DNA of 22,733 nt from Oribacterium sp. UBA5894 (GCA_002431355.1 DJEQ01000060.1:1-22733); one strand, 5' to 3'; shown: positions 13,244-20,215, numbered from the stretch's first letter. The notes: generated from the letters alone by a model not told the origin. Program-made: numbers and translations.

Positions 13244-14866
13244 TTAAAAGCGGAAATACAGGAACGGGTTATAGGTGTCGTTCACGAGGTAGGCAACGGT
13301 AAGCAGGAAGAGGGCAAGGTAGCCAAGGGTCGTGAGCACGGTGCTGAGCGTCACGATGCGACGGGCGCGGGCGATGGCTGCCGGGCGCTGCGAGGAAATC
13401 TCCACTGCACTGCTGTCCGATGCCAGCGCTGTGGCATCATCGCATGGCTGGACGGATTCCGCTGCATGGCTGATGCTGATCGCGAGCTGCTTCTGAAGCT
13501 TCGCCTTTCCCCACGGATAGATCGGAAAGGCGAGGAGGCAGCCGATGAGAAGAAGCGCGAAATTGTTTCGGAGATACCAGAACAGCGTTCGGTTTACGAG
13601 TGGCACGCCGGCCATGCCGAAGAGGATTCGGATGTACTCTCGGAGCTCGGCCATATCGTCGAAGACGAAGATGATGAAACCGAACACGACGATCAGGAGG
13701 GCATAGAGGTGCTGCAGGAGGCGTGGAAGCCTCTGAAGGGCCTTCCCCCAGACGTCCTTTTCGAAGGCGAGGAGGACACCGTAATAGAGTCCCCAGAGCA
13801 CGAAGTTCCAGGCGGCACCGTGCCAGAGACCGGTCAGGAACCAGACGATGAACATGTTTCGGAGCTGCTTTAATTTTCCGTGACGGTTGCCGCCGAGCGG
13901 GATATATACATAGTCACGGAACCAGGTGCTGAGTGAAATGTGCCAGCGACGCCAGAAATCCGTGACGGAGACGGAGCTCAGCGGGTAATTGAAGTTCTCG
14001 AGGTAATGGAAGCCGAGCATGCGGCCCATGCCGATCGCCATGTCACTGTAGGCGCTGAAGTCGAAGTAGAGCTGCAGCGTGAAGCAGAGCCCGCCGAGCC
14101 AGGCGCCGAGCACCGAGATGTCGGCGCCCGGTCCGAGGACGGTGGTGAGGGCGGTGACAGCAGAGGCGGCGCCTGCATTGGCCGTCGCCGTGGTGGTCGC
14201 CGGGCCCAGCGTGAAGGCGCTTGCCTTGATGAGCTCCCAGACGGAGCCGATGGTGTTTGCGAGGAGAACCTTTTTGAAGAGGCCCTGCAGGAAGCGGAGA
14301 CCGCCCTGCACGAAGCCGTCGAAGGTAATGGCGCGTGCGTGAAGCTCCTCATTTACGGTCGAGAAGCGGACGATCGGTCCGGCGATCAGCTGTGGGAACA
14401 TCGAAACGTAGGTGAGGTAGTAGAAGTAGTTCTTTTCCACGTTCACCTCTCGCTTATAGAGATCAATCGTGTAGCTCATGGTCTGGAAGGTGAAGAAGCT
14501 GATGCCGATCGGGAGTCCGAGGTGAAGCGGCGTGATGGATGTACCGGCGAGGGCATTGACCGTTTCCACGAGGAAATCCGCGTACTTGAAAAAGCCGAGG
14601 CAGCCGAGGTCAATGAAGATGGACAGCAGCAGGCAGAGTCGGCGAAGAGCGGGACGCTGGTCCGCACGGGCCATGCAGCGGCCAAGCGTGTAGTCGGACA
14701 GGGTCTCGAAAATCATGAGCAGGATATAGACTGGCTCGCCCCAGGCATAGAAGAGCAGGGAAAAGGCGAGAAGGACATAGTTTTTCCAGCGGAAGGGTAC
14801 CAGATAGTAGAGAATCAGGCAGAGCGGCAGGAAATAAAAAAGGAAGGGGATGCTGCTGAAAACCAT
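13244..14866 (-). CDS. MBOAT family O-acyltransferase (AlgI/DltB/PatA-like)
   Basis: This 540-residue polytopic membrane enzyme moves an acyl group, usually acetyl, from a cytoplasmic donor across the membrane. The family marks are YFDFSAYSDMAIGMGRMLG, FWRRWHISLSTWFRDYVYIPLGG (start FWRRWH, H309) and TGLWHGAAWNF with the catalytic histidine H349. The N-terminus MVFSSIPFLFYFLPL is typical. It is longer than many AlgI proteins because of an Ala/Thr/Gly-rich stretch at about residues 221-252 and a Ser/Ala-rich hydrophilic loop at about 467-498. AGGAG (about 14875) precedes the ATG. It is coupled to the DHHW gene and follows the DUF4358 lipoprotein gene. Surface glycan O-acetylation is the likely role; D-alanylation is less likely without the other dlt genes. 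Confidence 0.93.
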   Translation of the reverse strand: MVFSSIPFLFYFLPLCLILYYLVPFRWKNYVLLAFSLLFYAWGEPVYILLMIFETLSDYTLGRCMARADQRPALRRLCLLLSIFIDLGCLGFFKYADFLVETVNALAGTSITPLHLGLPIGISFFTFQTMSYTIDLYKREVNVEKNYFYYLTYVSMFPQLIAGPIVRFSTVNEELHARAITFDGFVQGGLRFLQGLFKKVLLANTIGSVWELIKASAFTLGPATTTATANAGAASAVTALTTVLGPGADISVLGAWLGGLCFTLQLYFDFSAYSDMAIGMGRMLGFHYLENFNYPLSSVSVTDFWRRWHISLSTWFRDYVYIPLGGNRHGKLKQLRNMFIVWFLTGLWHGAAWNFVLWGLYYGVLLAFEKDVWGKALQRLPRLLQHLYALLIVVFGFIIFVFDDMAELREYIRILFGMAGVPLVNRTLFWYLRNNFALLLIGCLLAFPIYPWGKAKLQKQLAISISHAAESVQPCDDATALASDSSAVEISSQRPAAIARARRIVTLSTVLTTLGYLALFLLTVAYLVNDTYNPFLYFRF

Positions 14867-14933
14867 AAAAGAACTCCTGAGTGAGGTGTGCGGGGGACTC
14901 GATGCAAAAGATCAAGGGGATCTGCAGGATGAA

Positions 14934-14984
14934 AAAAGGCCATCCCAGAGGCGTGAAGCCGAGCACGGCCATTGTGCGCCTCTG
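14934..14984 (-). terminator. Possible terminator or attenuator after the DUF4358 gene
   Basis: On the minus strand, CAGAGGCG (14984-14977) pairs with CGCCTCTG (14953-14946), and a run of six T follows after GGATGGCC. The distance of eight bases between stem and T-run is long for an intrinsic terminator, although GGCC segments could extend the structure. It would partly separate the lipoprotein gene from the MBOAT gene. Confidence 0.35.
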
Positions 14985-15007
14985 TGACAGCCCGAGGGTT
15001 TCGTAGA

Positions 15008-15760
15008 TCAGCCGACGTTTGCGGAAATCACCTGATCAATGGCGGAAGCATTGCTCGACATGATGAGGTAAACGTAATTTCCGGAGGTCTTCACATAGCC
15101 GGCGGCAGCCACCTGGTAGGCCGTCGGATTGTAGTCCTGGAGCTCGGCCTCCTTTTGCTGCTTCACGGTAGCAAGCTGACTCGAGAGGGTGCTGACCTGG
15201 CTCGCGTCCTTCGCCTTCAGAATCACGACGGTATCGGCCTGGGTAACATCCTCGGCGGCGGCGAAAACATAGCCGTCAAGCTGGGAAGCATCGATGCCGT
15301 AGTAGTTTGAAATGTAGTTCGCATCGAAGTTTACCATGCTTGGCAGGTAGCTCGTGACCTTCGAGTAGATATCGGAAGGAGCTGCACCGGTGGCAGCGGC
15401 CTTCGTCTCAGCGGCCGTGGTGGCAGCGGCTTCAACGGCCTTGGCTTCTGATTTTTCCTCGGCTTTTTCGGACGTGGCGGACGCATCCTTCGTGCTGTCC
15501 TTTGCCTCGGCCTCACTGCTTTCCTTTTCAGTCGTCGATTCTTCGGCTGCAGCCGTGGACTCCTCGGCAGCGGCGGTGGTTTCTTCAGCCGCTGTGGATT
15601 CCTCGGCAGCCGTCGTGGACTCCTCGGCAGCGGTGGTGGTTTCCTCCGCAGTGGTGGCAGCTGCAGTTGTTACGGCCTCTGCATTGCCCGAACCACAGGA
15701 TGTGAGCATCAGCGTGGAAGCGGCCAGAATGGCAAGCGTACATAATTTCATTTTTTTCAT
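15008..15760 (-). CDS. DUF4358 domain lipoprotein
   Basis: This 250-residue protein is exported and lipid-anchored: the signal peptide ends in the lipobox LTSC with the cysteine at residue 22. Residues 24-127 are a low-complexity linker of Ala, Glu, Thr and Ser with repeats such as AAEEST and TTAAAEES. The folded part from about residue 130 (IYSKVTSYLPSMVNFDANYI) to the end matches my memory of DUF4358, a clostridial family of unknown function often found beside MBOAT and SGNH genes. The pattern YYGIDASQLDGYVF...ADTVVILKAKDASQV is characteristic (start YYGIDASQ). AAGGGAG supports the ATG at 15760. Its place upstream of the acyltransferase suggests an accessory or scaffold role at the cell surface, but this is inference. 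Confidence 0.8.
   Translation of the reverse strand: MKKMKLCTLAILAASTLMLTSCGSGNAEAVTTAAATTAEETTTAAEESTTAAEESTAAEETTAAAEESTAAAEESTTEKESSEAEAKDSTKDASATSEKAEEKSEAKAVEAAATTAAETKAAATGAAPSDIYSKVTSYLPSMVNFDANYISNYYGIDASQLDGYVFAAAEDVTQADTVVILKAKDASQVSTLSSQLATVKQQKEAELQDYNPTAYQVAAAGYVKTSGNYVYLIMSSNASAIDQVISANVG
15535..15660. repeat. Degenerate tandem repeat coding for the Ala/Glu/Thr linker
   Basis: Within the DUF4358 gene, units of about 15-24 bases such as GTGGACTCCTCGGCAGC recur (for example near 15556 and 15610) with variants GTGGATTCCTCGGCAGC and GTGGTTTCTTCAGCC. They encode the AAEEST/TTAAAEES linker. Such repeats can change copy number by slippage, so linker length may vary between strains. 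Confidence 0.6.
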
Positions 15761-15899
15761 AATTTTTCTCCCTTATATTTGCGATGAACGGTGGCGGAAC
15801 CAGTGATACGGATGCTGCAATATCGTATGCATCTGCTGTTTTGCGGAACCCGCATCGTGTGCGACATCCTCTGCGCCGCATCGTCTATTTCACCGCACC

Positions 15900-15928
15900 A
15901 TTATAGCCACTTACGAATGTTTCGACAA
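15900..15928 (-). promoter_or_regulatory. Sigma-A promoter of the DUF4358 gene
   Basis: On the minus strand TTGTCG (15928-15923) and TATAAT (15905-15900) are separated by 17 bases. The -35 lies inside the last codons of the upstream flavin reductase gene. Transcription would start near 15893 and leave a leader of about 130 nt that holds two copies of a CGATGCGG motif and a small GCGG/CCGC hairpin. Confidence 0.55.
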
Positions 15929-16675
15929 TCGTTTGGTGGAAGACTTTGGTTTCTTTTTGCGAAGTGTTTCAGCGGAAAGAGGGACTGCCCTTTCGGATGC
16001 TTCTGTTGCCATCTTCTTTTTTATAGATGCTGGATGTGCAGAGTTCGGCATGGATTTTCGACCGGCGGTCGTCTTCGCAGCTTTTGTCTGACCGATGGAA
16101 GCCTTTCCCGGCTTCTTCCGAACCGAATAGCCGAAGCTTCCGAGCTTCTTCCCGAGCGACATGTAATCACCGTGGCTGTAGGCGACGAGTCCGACCTCAT
16201 CCATGTGGAAGGCACCCCTTTCGTCGATATAGCGTTCGTCCACATCAACGGCGACCACCTCGGCGAGGAACATGTCGTGGCTGCCGAGCGGCAGCACCTG
16301 GGTCACCCTGCATTCGATGGACACCGGGGCCTCCTCGATGGTCGGAGCGGAGACCACGCTCGCCTTCCCCTCGTGGAGCTTCATATCGGCCCACTTATCG
16401 ACCTGATCAAGGCTTCGAACCCCGCAGTAATCGAGTGCCCGCACCAGCCCCTCGCTCGGAAGGTTGATGACGAACTCCCCACTCTCCTTCAGCATCGGAT
16501 AGCTGGCGCGATTCTTACGCACGGAAATATAGGCCATCGGCGGATCCGAGCAGATCGTGCCGGTCCAGGCAATCGTGATAATATTGGATTTCCCGGACGC
16601 GTCCCGAAGACTCACCATTACCGCTGGCACCGGGTAGATAAAGTTTCCTGGTTTCTGAAATGTGATTTTACTCAT
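15911..16675 (-). CDS. Flavin reductase family protein with basic C-terminal tail
   Basis: This 254-residue cytoplasmic protein has the FMN-binding split-barrel fold of flavin reductases and related flavoredoxins. Its start, KITFQKPGNFIYPVPAVMVS, followed by NIITIAWTGTICSDPPMAYISV and the FVINLPS segment, is typical of the clostridial group. The family domain ends near residue 187 (SLGKKLGSFGYSVRKK). The last 67 residues are unusual: rich in Lys, Arg, Ser, Thr and Ala, with KKK clusters and almost no hydrophobic core residues. The ATG at 16675 is preferred over far upstream starts because AGAGGAG lies just before it and the longer frame would run across the tRNA gene. The electron partner is unknown. 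Confidence 0.88.
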   Translation of the reverse strand: MSKITFQKPGNFIYPVPAVMVSLRDASGKSNIITIAWTGTICSDPPMAYISVRKNRASYPMLKESGEFVINLPSEGLVRALDYCGVRSLDQVDKWADMKLHEGKASVVSAPTIEEAPVSIECRVTQVLPLGSHDMFLAEVVAVDVDERYIDERGAFHMDEVGLVAYSHGDYMSLGKKLGSFGYSVRKKPGKASIGQTKAAKTTAGRKSMPNSAHPASIKKKMATEASERAVPLSAETLRKKKPKSSTKRLSKHS

Positions 16676-16709
16676 AGCTCCTCTTTCGCTCCTGCATTTT
16701 GTAGGCATT

Positions 16710-16715
16710 ATTATA
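16710..16715 (-). promoter_or_regulatory. -10 box for the flavin reductase gene
   Basis: TATAAT on the minus strand (16715-16710) is a perfect -10 hexamer, about 35 bases before the start codon. The matching -35 position (GGTTTT area, near 16733-16738) is weak and coincides with the T-run after the 16739-16782 hairpin. Confidence 0.45.
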
Positions 16716-16738
16716 TACGATTTCTGAAGATAAAAACC

Positions 16739-16782
16739 ACGGCGAATGCAATTTGTGATTGAAAAATCCTTGCATTCGCCGT
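16739..16782 (-). terminator. Perfect 13-bp hairpin upstream of tRNA-Gly
   Basis: ACGGCGAATGCAA (16739-16751) and TTGCATTCGCCGT (16770-16782) are perfectly complementary with an 18-base loop. On the minus strand the stem is followed by GGTTTTTATC, so it can end transcripts coming from the deacetylase side before they enter the flavin reductase gene. On the plus strand the same bases form the spacer region of the tRNA promoter. Confidence 0.5.
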
Positions 16783-16787
16783 AAAAT
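16759..16787 (+). promoter_or_regulatory. Promoter of the tRNA-Gly gene
   Basis: TTGAAA (16759-16764) and TAAAAT (16782-16787) are separated by 17 bases. Transcription would begin near 16794, a few bases before the mature tRNA end. The -35 box lies in the loop of the 13-bp hairpin, and the -10 starts at the hairpin's last base. Confidence 0.6.
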
Positions 16788-16798
16788 ATACATGTTAT

Positions 16799-16869
16799 GC
16801 GGTTGTAGTACATCGGTAGTACGCTGGCTTCCCAAGCCAGATAGGCGGGTTCGACTCCCGTCAGCCGCT
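16799..16869 (+). tRNA. tRNA-Gly (anticodon CCC)
   Basis: The 71-base sequence folds as a cloverleaf. The acceptor stem is GCGGTTG with CAGCCGC (one G-U pair). The D stem is GTAC/GTAC. The anticodon stem CTGGC/GCCAG closes the loop TTCCCAA, so the anticodon is CCC and the codon read is GGG, glycine. The T arm GCGGG/CCCGT carries the standard TTCGACT loop. The discriminator base is T, and CCA is not encoded but must be added. A run of T starts at 16869 and may help to end transcription. Confidence 0.95.
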
Positions 16870-16899
16870 TTTTTTTGTTGCCTGGAACATAAAGAAAGA

Positions 16900-16930
16900 G
16901 GCTGCCGCACCATTACGTGCGACAGCCCTT
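16900..16930. terminator. Bidirectional terminator between the deacetylase and tRNA genes
   Basis: GGCTGCCGCAC (16900-16910) pairs with GTGCGACAGCC (16917-16927) with one mismatch and a six-base loop. The minus strand continues with TCTTTCTTT, which suits termination of the deacetylase transcript. The plus strand continues with CTTTTC, which would stop the tRNA transcript. Confidence 0.65.
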
Positions 16931-16936
16931 TTCAAT

Positions 16937-18637
16937 TTAGGTCATTTCGGCAATGCTTTTAATCTGAAATGCAGCACCGGCCCCGTTCACATCCGCGCCT
17001 TCCGTCACAGTGTCACCTGCTCCGGCGGCTCCCGCCTCCTCCGTGCTTCCAGCTTCCACGGCCGCATCCGCTCCGGCTTTGCTCGCATCGTCCGCATCCG
17101 CAGCAGCATCTGCACCGATCCCGGTTCCATCCGCGTTTCCGGTTGCTGCCGCAGCACTTGTATCCGTGACCGCAGCCGTGGTGGTTTCCGCCGCGGCTTC
17201 CGTCGGCTGCGGCGGGAAGTTACTGTACTGCTTTCCGTTGCCACCTGCAACGGAGGCATTTCGGAACTGGATGAGCTCGGAAACGGTCACCATCTGATAG
17301 CCCTGCTGATTGAGCCACGGAATCACGGTATCGCAGGCCTGCGAGGTAGCGTCATAGAGCTCGTGCATCAGGACAATGTCTCCGTCCTTGATGCTGCTCT
17401 GAATCGCACTGATCGTTGACTGTGCATTCCGCGTTTTCCAGTCGAGAGTGTCCAGGGACCAGAAGATCATCGGCATCGTGAGGGTATTCTTTACATCGGT
17501 AGACACGATACCGCCCGGCAGTCGTGCGAGTGTCGGCGTCACGCCGGTCAGCTCCTGCACCTTCTGATTCGTTTTGTCAAATTCATTTCGAATATAATCG
17601 CTGCCCTTTTTCGACAGCTTCTCATCATGATCCCAGCTGTGATTTGCGATCTCATGTCCATCGGCCGCCATGCGCTTCACTTCGTCCGCGTCCTGGTCGA
17701 TACGCTCACCCACGATAAAGAAGGTGCCGCGGCCATTGTTTGCCTCCAGCACATCCATGAGGTGATTTCCGACCGAGGATTTCGGGCCGTCATCCCAGGT
17801 GAGTGCCACCATCGGCTTCGTGATGTCGAGATAGCGACCATTCGAAAGCACATGGGTTGGATCCGTGATGGCGGCGCTGGTCGTTGTACTGGCAGCATTT
17901 GTGCTGACGCCATCGCCCAGGGCAGTGCCGCCAACCGCTATACTGCCGGCGGCATCCGATGCGGAAGCGGCCGTTGTTTCAGTTGCGTCAATGCGGTCCG
18001 TATCCCGCTGGAAGCCGATGTTCTGCATCGCGTCAAGCGCGCTCTGCCGACTGCTATCGATATAATTCGCGACGGCAGAAAGCCCCCTGAAGCCAAGAAA
18101 AAGAATCAAACACAGGGAAAGCATAACAAAGGCCCGCGCCTGATAGGCCCGCTTTCGCGCTGACTTTCGACGACGTGCCTGGGCCCGCTTCTTCCGATAG
18201 TACTCCTTTTCGGCCTCCGTCAGGACGCGCTGCCGTCCATGCGCGGTGGACATGGAGCGATTCCGTTGCGAAGCTTTTCCATACCGTGTGCTTGTGTCTG
18301 CCGCCCCATAGGAGGCCGCACTGCGTGCGCCACGCTGCATAGAGCTGCCACGTGCAGGGGCTGCTCCGTAGGAGCTGCGATAGGAAGAGGCGCGAGCGTT
18401 TGTACTGGAGGACGAACGACGGTCGGTGCCCTCCATAGAGCGATGGGTGGCGTAGCCATAGGCATCGTTTGTTCGCCCGCTAGAACGCGAAGAGGTCCTG
18501 CTGTAGGCATTGGCCCCCGAACGCGTGCGAAGTGCACGCGGTGGCTCAGAAACGCGGGTAGCCGAAGAAGACCGCCGTCCACTGGACCGACGATCTCCTT
18601 GACGCCCATATGCATTTTGATACGGATCTCTTGCCAT
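16937..18637 (-). CDS. Membrane-anchored polysaccharide deacetylase (NodB domain)
   Basis: This 566-residue protein has three parts. Residues 1-165 are cytoplasmic, hydrophilic and rich in Arg and Ser. One membrane helix follows (about 168-187, VMLSLCLILFLGFRGL). The extracellular part carries a NodB carbohydrate esterase 4 domain at about 270-460. The five CE4 motifs are present: TWDDGP (D282, D283), HSWDH (H333, H337), RLPGG (R372), DTLDWK and LMHE (H425). The metal-binding Asp-His-His set is complete, so the enzyme should be active on peptidoglycan or another N-acetylated glycan. Residues 478-545 are an Ala/Asp/Gly/Thr-rich tail. The ATG at 18637 has only a weak ribosome binding site, so the exact start is less certain. 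It stands alone between two terminators and a divergent gene. Confidence 0.9.
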   Translation of the reverse strand: MARDPYQNAYGRQGDRRSSGRRSSSATRVSEPPRALRTRSGANAYSRTSSRSSGRTNDAYGYATHRSMEGTDRRSSSSTNARASSYRSSYGAAPARGSSMQRGARSAASYGAADTSTRYGKASQRNRSMSTAHGRQRVLTEAEKEYYRKKRAQARRRKSARKRAYQARAFVMLSLCLILFLGFRGLSAVANYIDSSRQSALDAMQNIGFQRDTDRIDATETTAASASDAAGSIAVGGTALGDGVSTNAASTTTSAAITDPTHVLSNGRYLDITKPMVALTWDDGPKSSVGNHLMDVLEANNGRGTFFIVGERIDQDADEVKRMAADGHEIANHSWDHDEKLSKKGSDYIRNEFDKTNQKVQELTGVTPTLARLPGGIVSTDVKNTLTMPMIFWSLDTLDWKTRNAQSTISAIQSSIKDGDIVLMHELYDATSQACDTVIPWLNQQGYQMVTVSELIQFRNASVAGGNGKQYSNFPPQPTEAAAETTTAAVTDTSAAAATGNADGTGIGADAAADADDASKAGADAAVEAGSTEEAGAAGAGDTVTEGADVNGAGAAFQIKSIAEMT

Positions 18638-18666
18638 TCAATCAAACACCCGAAATTCTAAACCAA

Positions 18667-18696
18667 TTGACTTGTGTGTTCATTCTACCACATAAT
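18667..18696 (+). promoter_or_regulatory. Candidate promoter of the pseudouridine synthase gene
   Basis: TTGACT (18667-18672) and CATAAT (18691-18696) are 18 bases apart on the plus strand. A second candidate is the extended -10 TGCTACACT (18770-18778), closer to the gene but without a good -35. The region 18638-18827 is otherwise AT-rich and non-coding, and shared with the divergent deacetylase gene. Confidence 0.4.
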
Positions 18697-18827
18697 ATCT
18701 GTCATGAATATGAAGAAGTCTGAACAAAGTTTGTATAAAAAAATCAACACGTCTGAAAATGCGGTTCTATGCTACACTATGGAGCATGAGAAGCGTCAAA
18801 TAAGAATCATAAGAAAGTGAACATGCG

Positions 18828-20003
18828 ATGCGATTAGATAAATTTCTGGCGGATATGGGGGTCGGCACCCGAAGTGAGCTGAAGAAGGCCATTCGAAAGT
18901 CTCAGGTGACGGTCAATGGCACGGTGGCGAAGGATCCGGGGCTGCAGGTGTCGTCGGAGGATCAGGTGACCTTCGATGGCACCGAGATTCGCTATGCAGA
19001 AATGCAGTATTATATGCTTCATAAACCGGCAGGGGTGCTGTCTGCAAGTGAGGATCGTCGGCAGACCACGGTTGTGGACCTGATTCGGACGGGTACTTCA
19101 CAGGAAACCGCGCAGCATCCGTCCCAGAGCCCGGCCATCGGTGTGGGCACGGCATGTGCGAAGACCCGTCGCAGTATGCCGCGAAGTCAGGAGGAAACGG
19201 TGGATGCGCAAGCGGATCCGACACCTGCTGTGGAGAGAGGAGACAGCGGCTTCGATGCAGCACCGGTGCGGACAGATCTTTTTCCGGTGGGACGCCTCGA
19301 CAAGGACACCGAGGGACTTCTCATCATTACGAACGACGGTGTGCTCGCGCATCAGCTCCTCGCTCCGAAGCATCATATCGATAAGACCTACTATGCGGTC
19401 GTGACGGGAACCATCACGGAGGAGGATCAGCGCGCCTTTACCCGCGGCATCCGCTACGATGAGCACCTCACCGCCATGCCTGCGACGCTCCGCATCCTCG
19501 CCAGCGGTGAAACGGCAGGAGACGTTCGACAGAAGCTCGGCTTTCCGGCGCGGCTCACTTCCGAAGGACTTGAAGAGGCCAATGCAGGCGCTTGCCAGCC
19601 GATGACCGCGCTGGACGCTTCGGATGCCGAGGGAAAAGTGCAAACGCCTGTGGATACTGCATTGCCCGCAGAGACGCAAGCGGCAGCAGCTTCCGTTACA
19701 CGAATTCTGGATCCAACGGAACGCCTTCGCCGTACCCGTCTCTCTGGTTCCGCCTTTCTCGGTGCCGAAGAAGCGGCAGACATTACGGAAGATACCCTCG
19801 TGAGTGAAGTCGAAATCACCATCCAGGAGGGAAAGTTCCATCAGATTAAAAAAATGGTGAAGGCCCTCCCCGGAGGAAAAGAAATCCTCTACCTCCGCCG
19901 CATCTCGATGGGCGCCCTCACGCTTGACCCGGCCCTCGCCCCAGGCGCCTTCCGAACGCTCTCGGAGGAAGAAATCAGCATCCTGAAGGATGCAACGACC
20001 TGA
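18828..20003 (+). CDS. rsuA: RsuA/RluB family pseudouridine synthase with two insertions
   Basis: This cytoplasmic enzyme converts a specific rRNA uridine to pseudouridine, probably U516 of 16S rRNA as in RsuA. An S4 RNA-binding domain covers residues 1-48 (MRLDKFLADMGVGTRSELKK). The catalytic domain begins at MLHKPAGVLSA, and the catalytic aspartate is D158 in GRLDKDTEGLL. The closing motif is EGKFHQIKKMVKALGG-like (begins EGKFHQIKKM, residue 334). The protein has 391 residues where 230-250 is usual. The excess is two hydrophilic insertions, about 88-147 and about 226-325. Both are rich in Ala, Thr, Glu and Gln and keep the frame. The start at 18828 is fixed by the S4 domain; its ribosome binding site (AAGAAAG) is weak. 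Target-site assignment is by family only. Confidence 0.88.
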   Translation: MRLDKFLADMGVGTRSELKKAIRKSQVTVNGTVAKDPGLQVSSEDQVTFDGTEIRYAEMQYYMLHKPAGVLSASEDRRQTTVVDLIRTGTSQETAQHPSQSPAIGVGTACAKTRRSMPRSQEETVDAQADPTPAVERGDSGFDAAPVRTDLFPVGRLDKDTEGLLIITNDGVLAHQLLAPKHHIDKTYYAVVTGTITEEDQRAFTRGIRYDEHLTAMPATLRILASGETAGDVRQKLGFPARLTSEGLEEANAGACQPMTALDASDAEGKVQTPVDTALPAETQAAAASVTRILDPTERLRRTRLSGSAFLGAEEAADITEDTLVSEVEITIQEGKFHQIKKMVKALPGGKEILYLRRISMGALTLDPALAPGAFRTLSEEEISILKDATT

Positions 20004-20032
20004 GCCACCAGATATATGAGGAGGGAACGAAA

Positions 20033-20071
20033 ATGAAAATTCCCTTCACGACGTATAGATGCAGCAAATAG
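20033..20071 (+). CDS. Possible 12-residue peptide ORF with a strong ribosome binding site
   Basis: ATG at 20033 starts a frame coding MKIPFTTYRCSK and ends at TAG 20071. It is preceded at the right distance by GAGGAGGGA (20018-20026), one of the strongest ribosome binding sites in the window. It lies 30 bases after the pseudouridine synthase and before a large inverted repeat and the DUF4317 gene. It may be a leader peptide, the broken start of a lost gene, or chance. No homology is claimed. Confidence 0.25.
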   Translation: MKIPFTTYRCSK

Positions 20072-20124
20072 AATAGCCAATACATGACGAGAAAGCCGAG
20101 CATGCCATTCACCTAAATTGCGAA

Positions 20125-20215
20125 TTCAAAGAACAGGTTCCGTTTGCGAGTCCGCGAGTGCTCTACAGGCCTGCTAGGGCACCCACGGACTCGCAAAGGG
20201 GTTCTGTACTTTGAA
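20125..20215. repeat. 91-nt imperfect inverted repeat
   Basis: The core stem is perfect over 12 bp: TTTGCGAGTCCG (20143-20154) with CGGACTCGCAAA (20186-20197). Outside it, TTCAAAG (20125-20131) pairs with CTTTGAA (20209-20215), and ACAG (20133-20136) pairs with CTGT (20203-20206), separated by small internal loops. Inside, GTGC/GCAC adds a few pairs around an AGGCCT centre. There is no T-run, so it is not a classic terminator. The nested layout resembles a miniature palindromic element or a structured RNA in the leader of the DUF4317 gene. Confidence 0.7.

Noticed and set aside
13244..14866. dlt operon (D-alanylation) interpretation of the MBOAT gene
   Set aside because: No dltA, dltC or dltD gene is nearby; the DHHW and SGNH partners fit O-acetylation better.
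15008..15760. Cell-wall (LPXTG) anchored protein
   Set aside because: There is no LPXTG motif or C-terminal helix; a lipobox at the N-terminus explains the anchoring.
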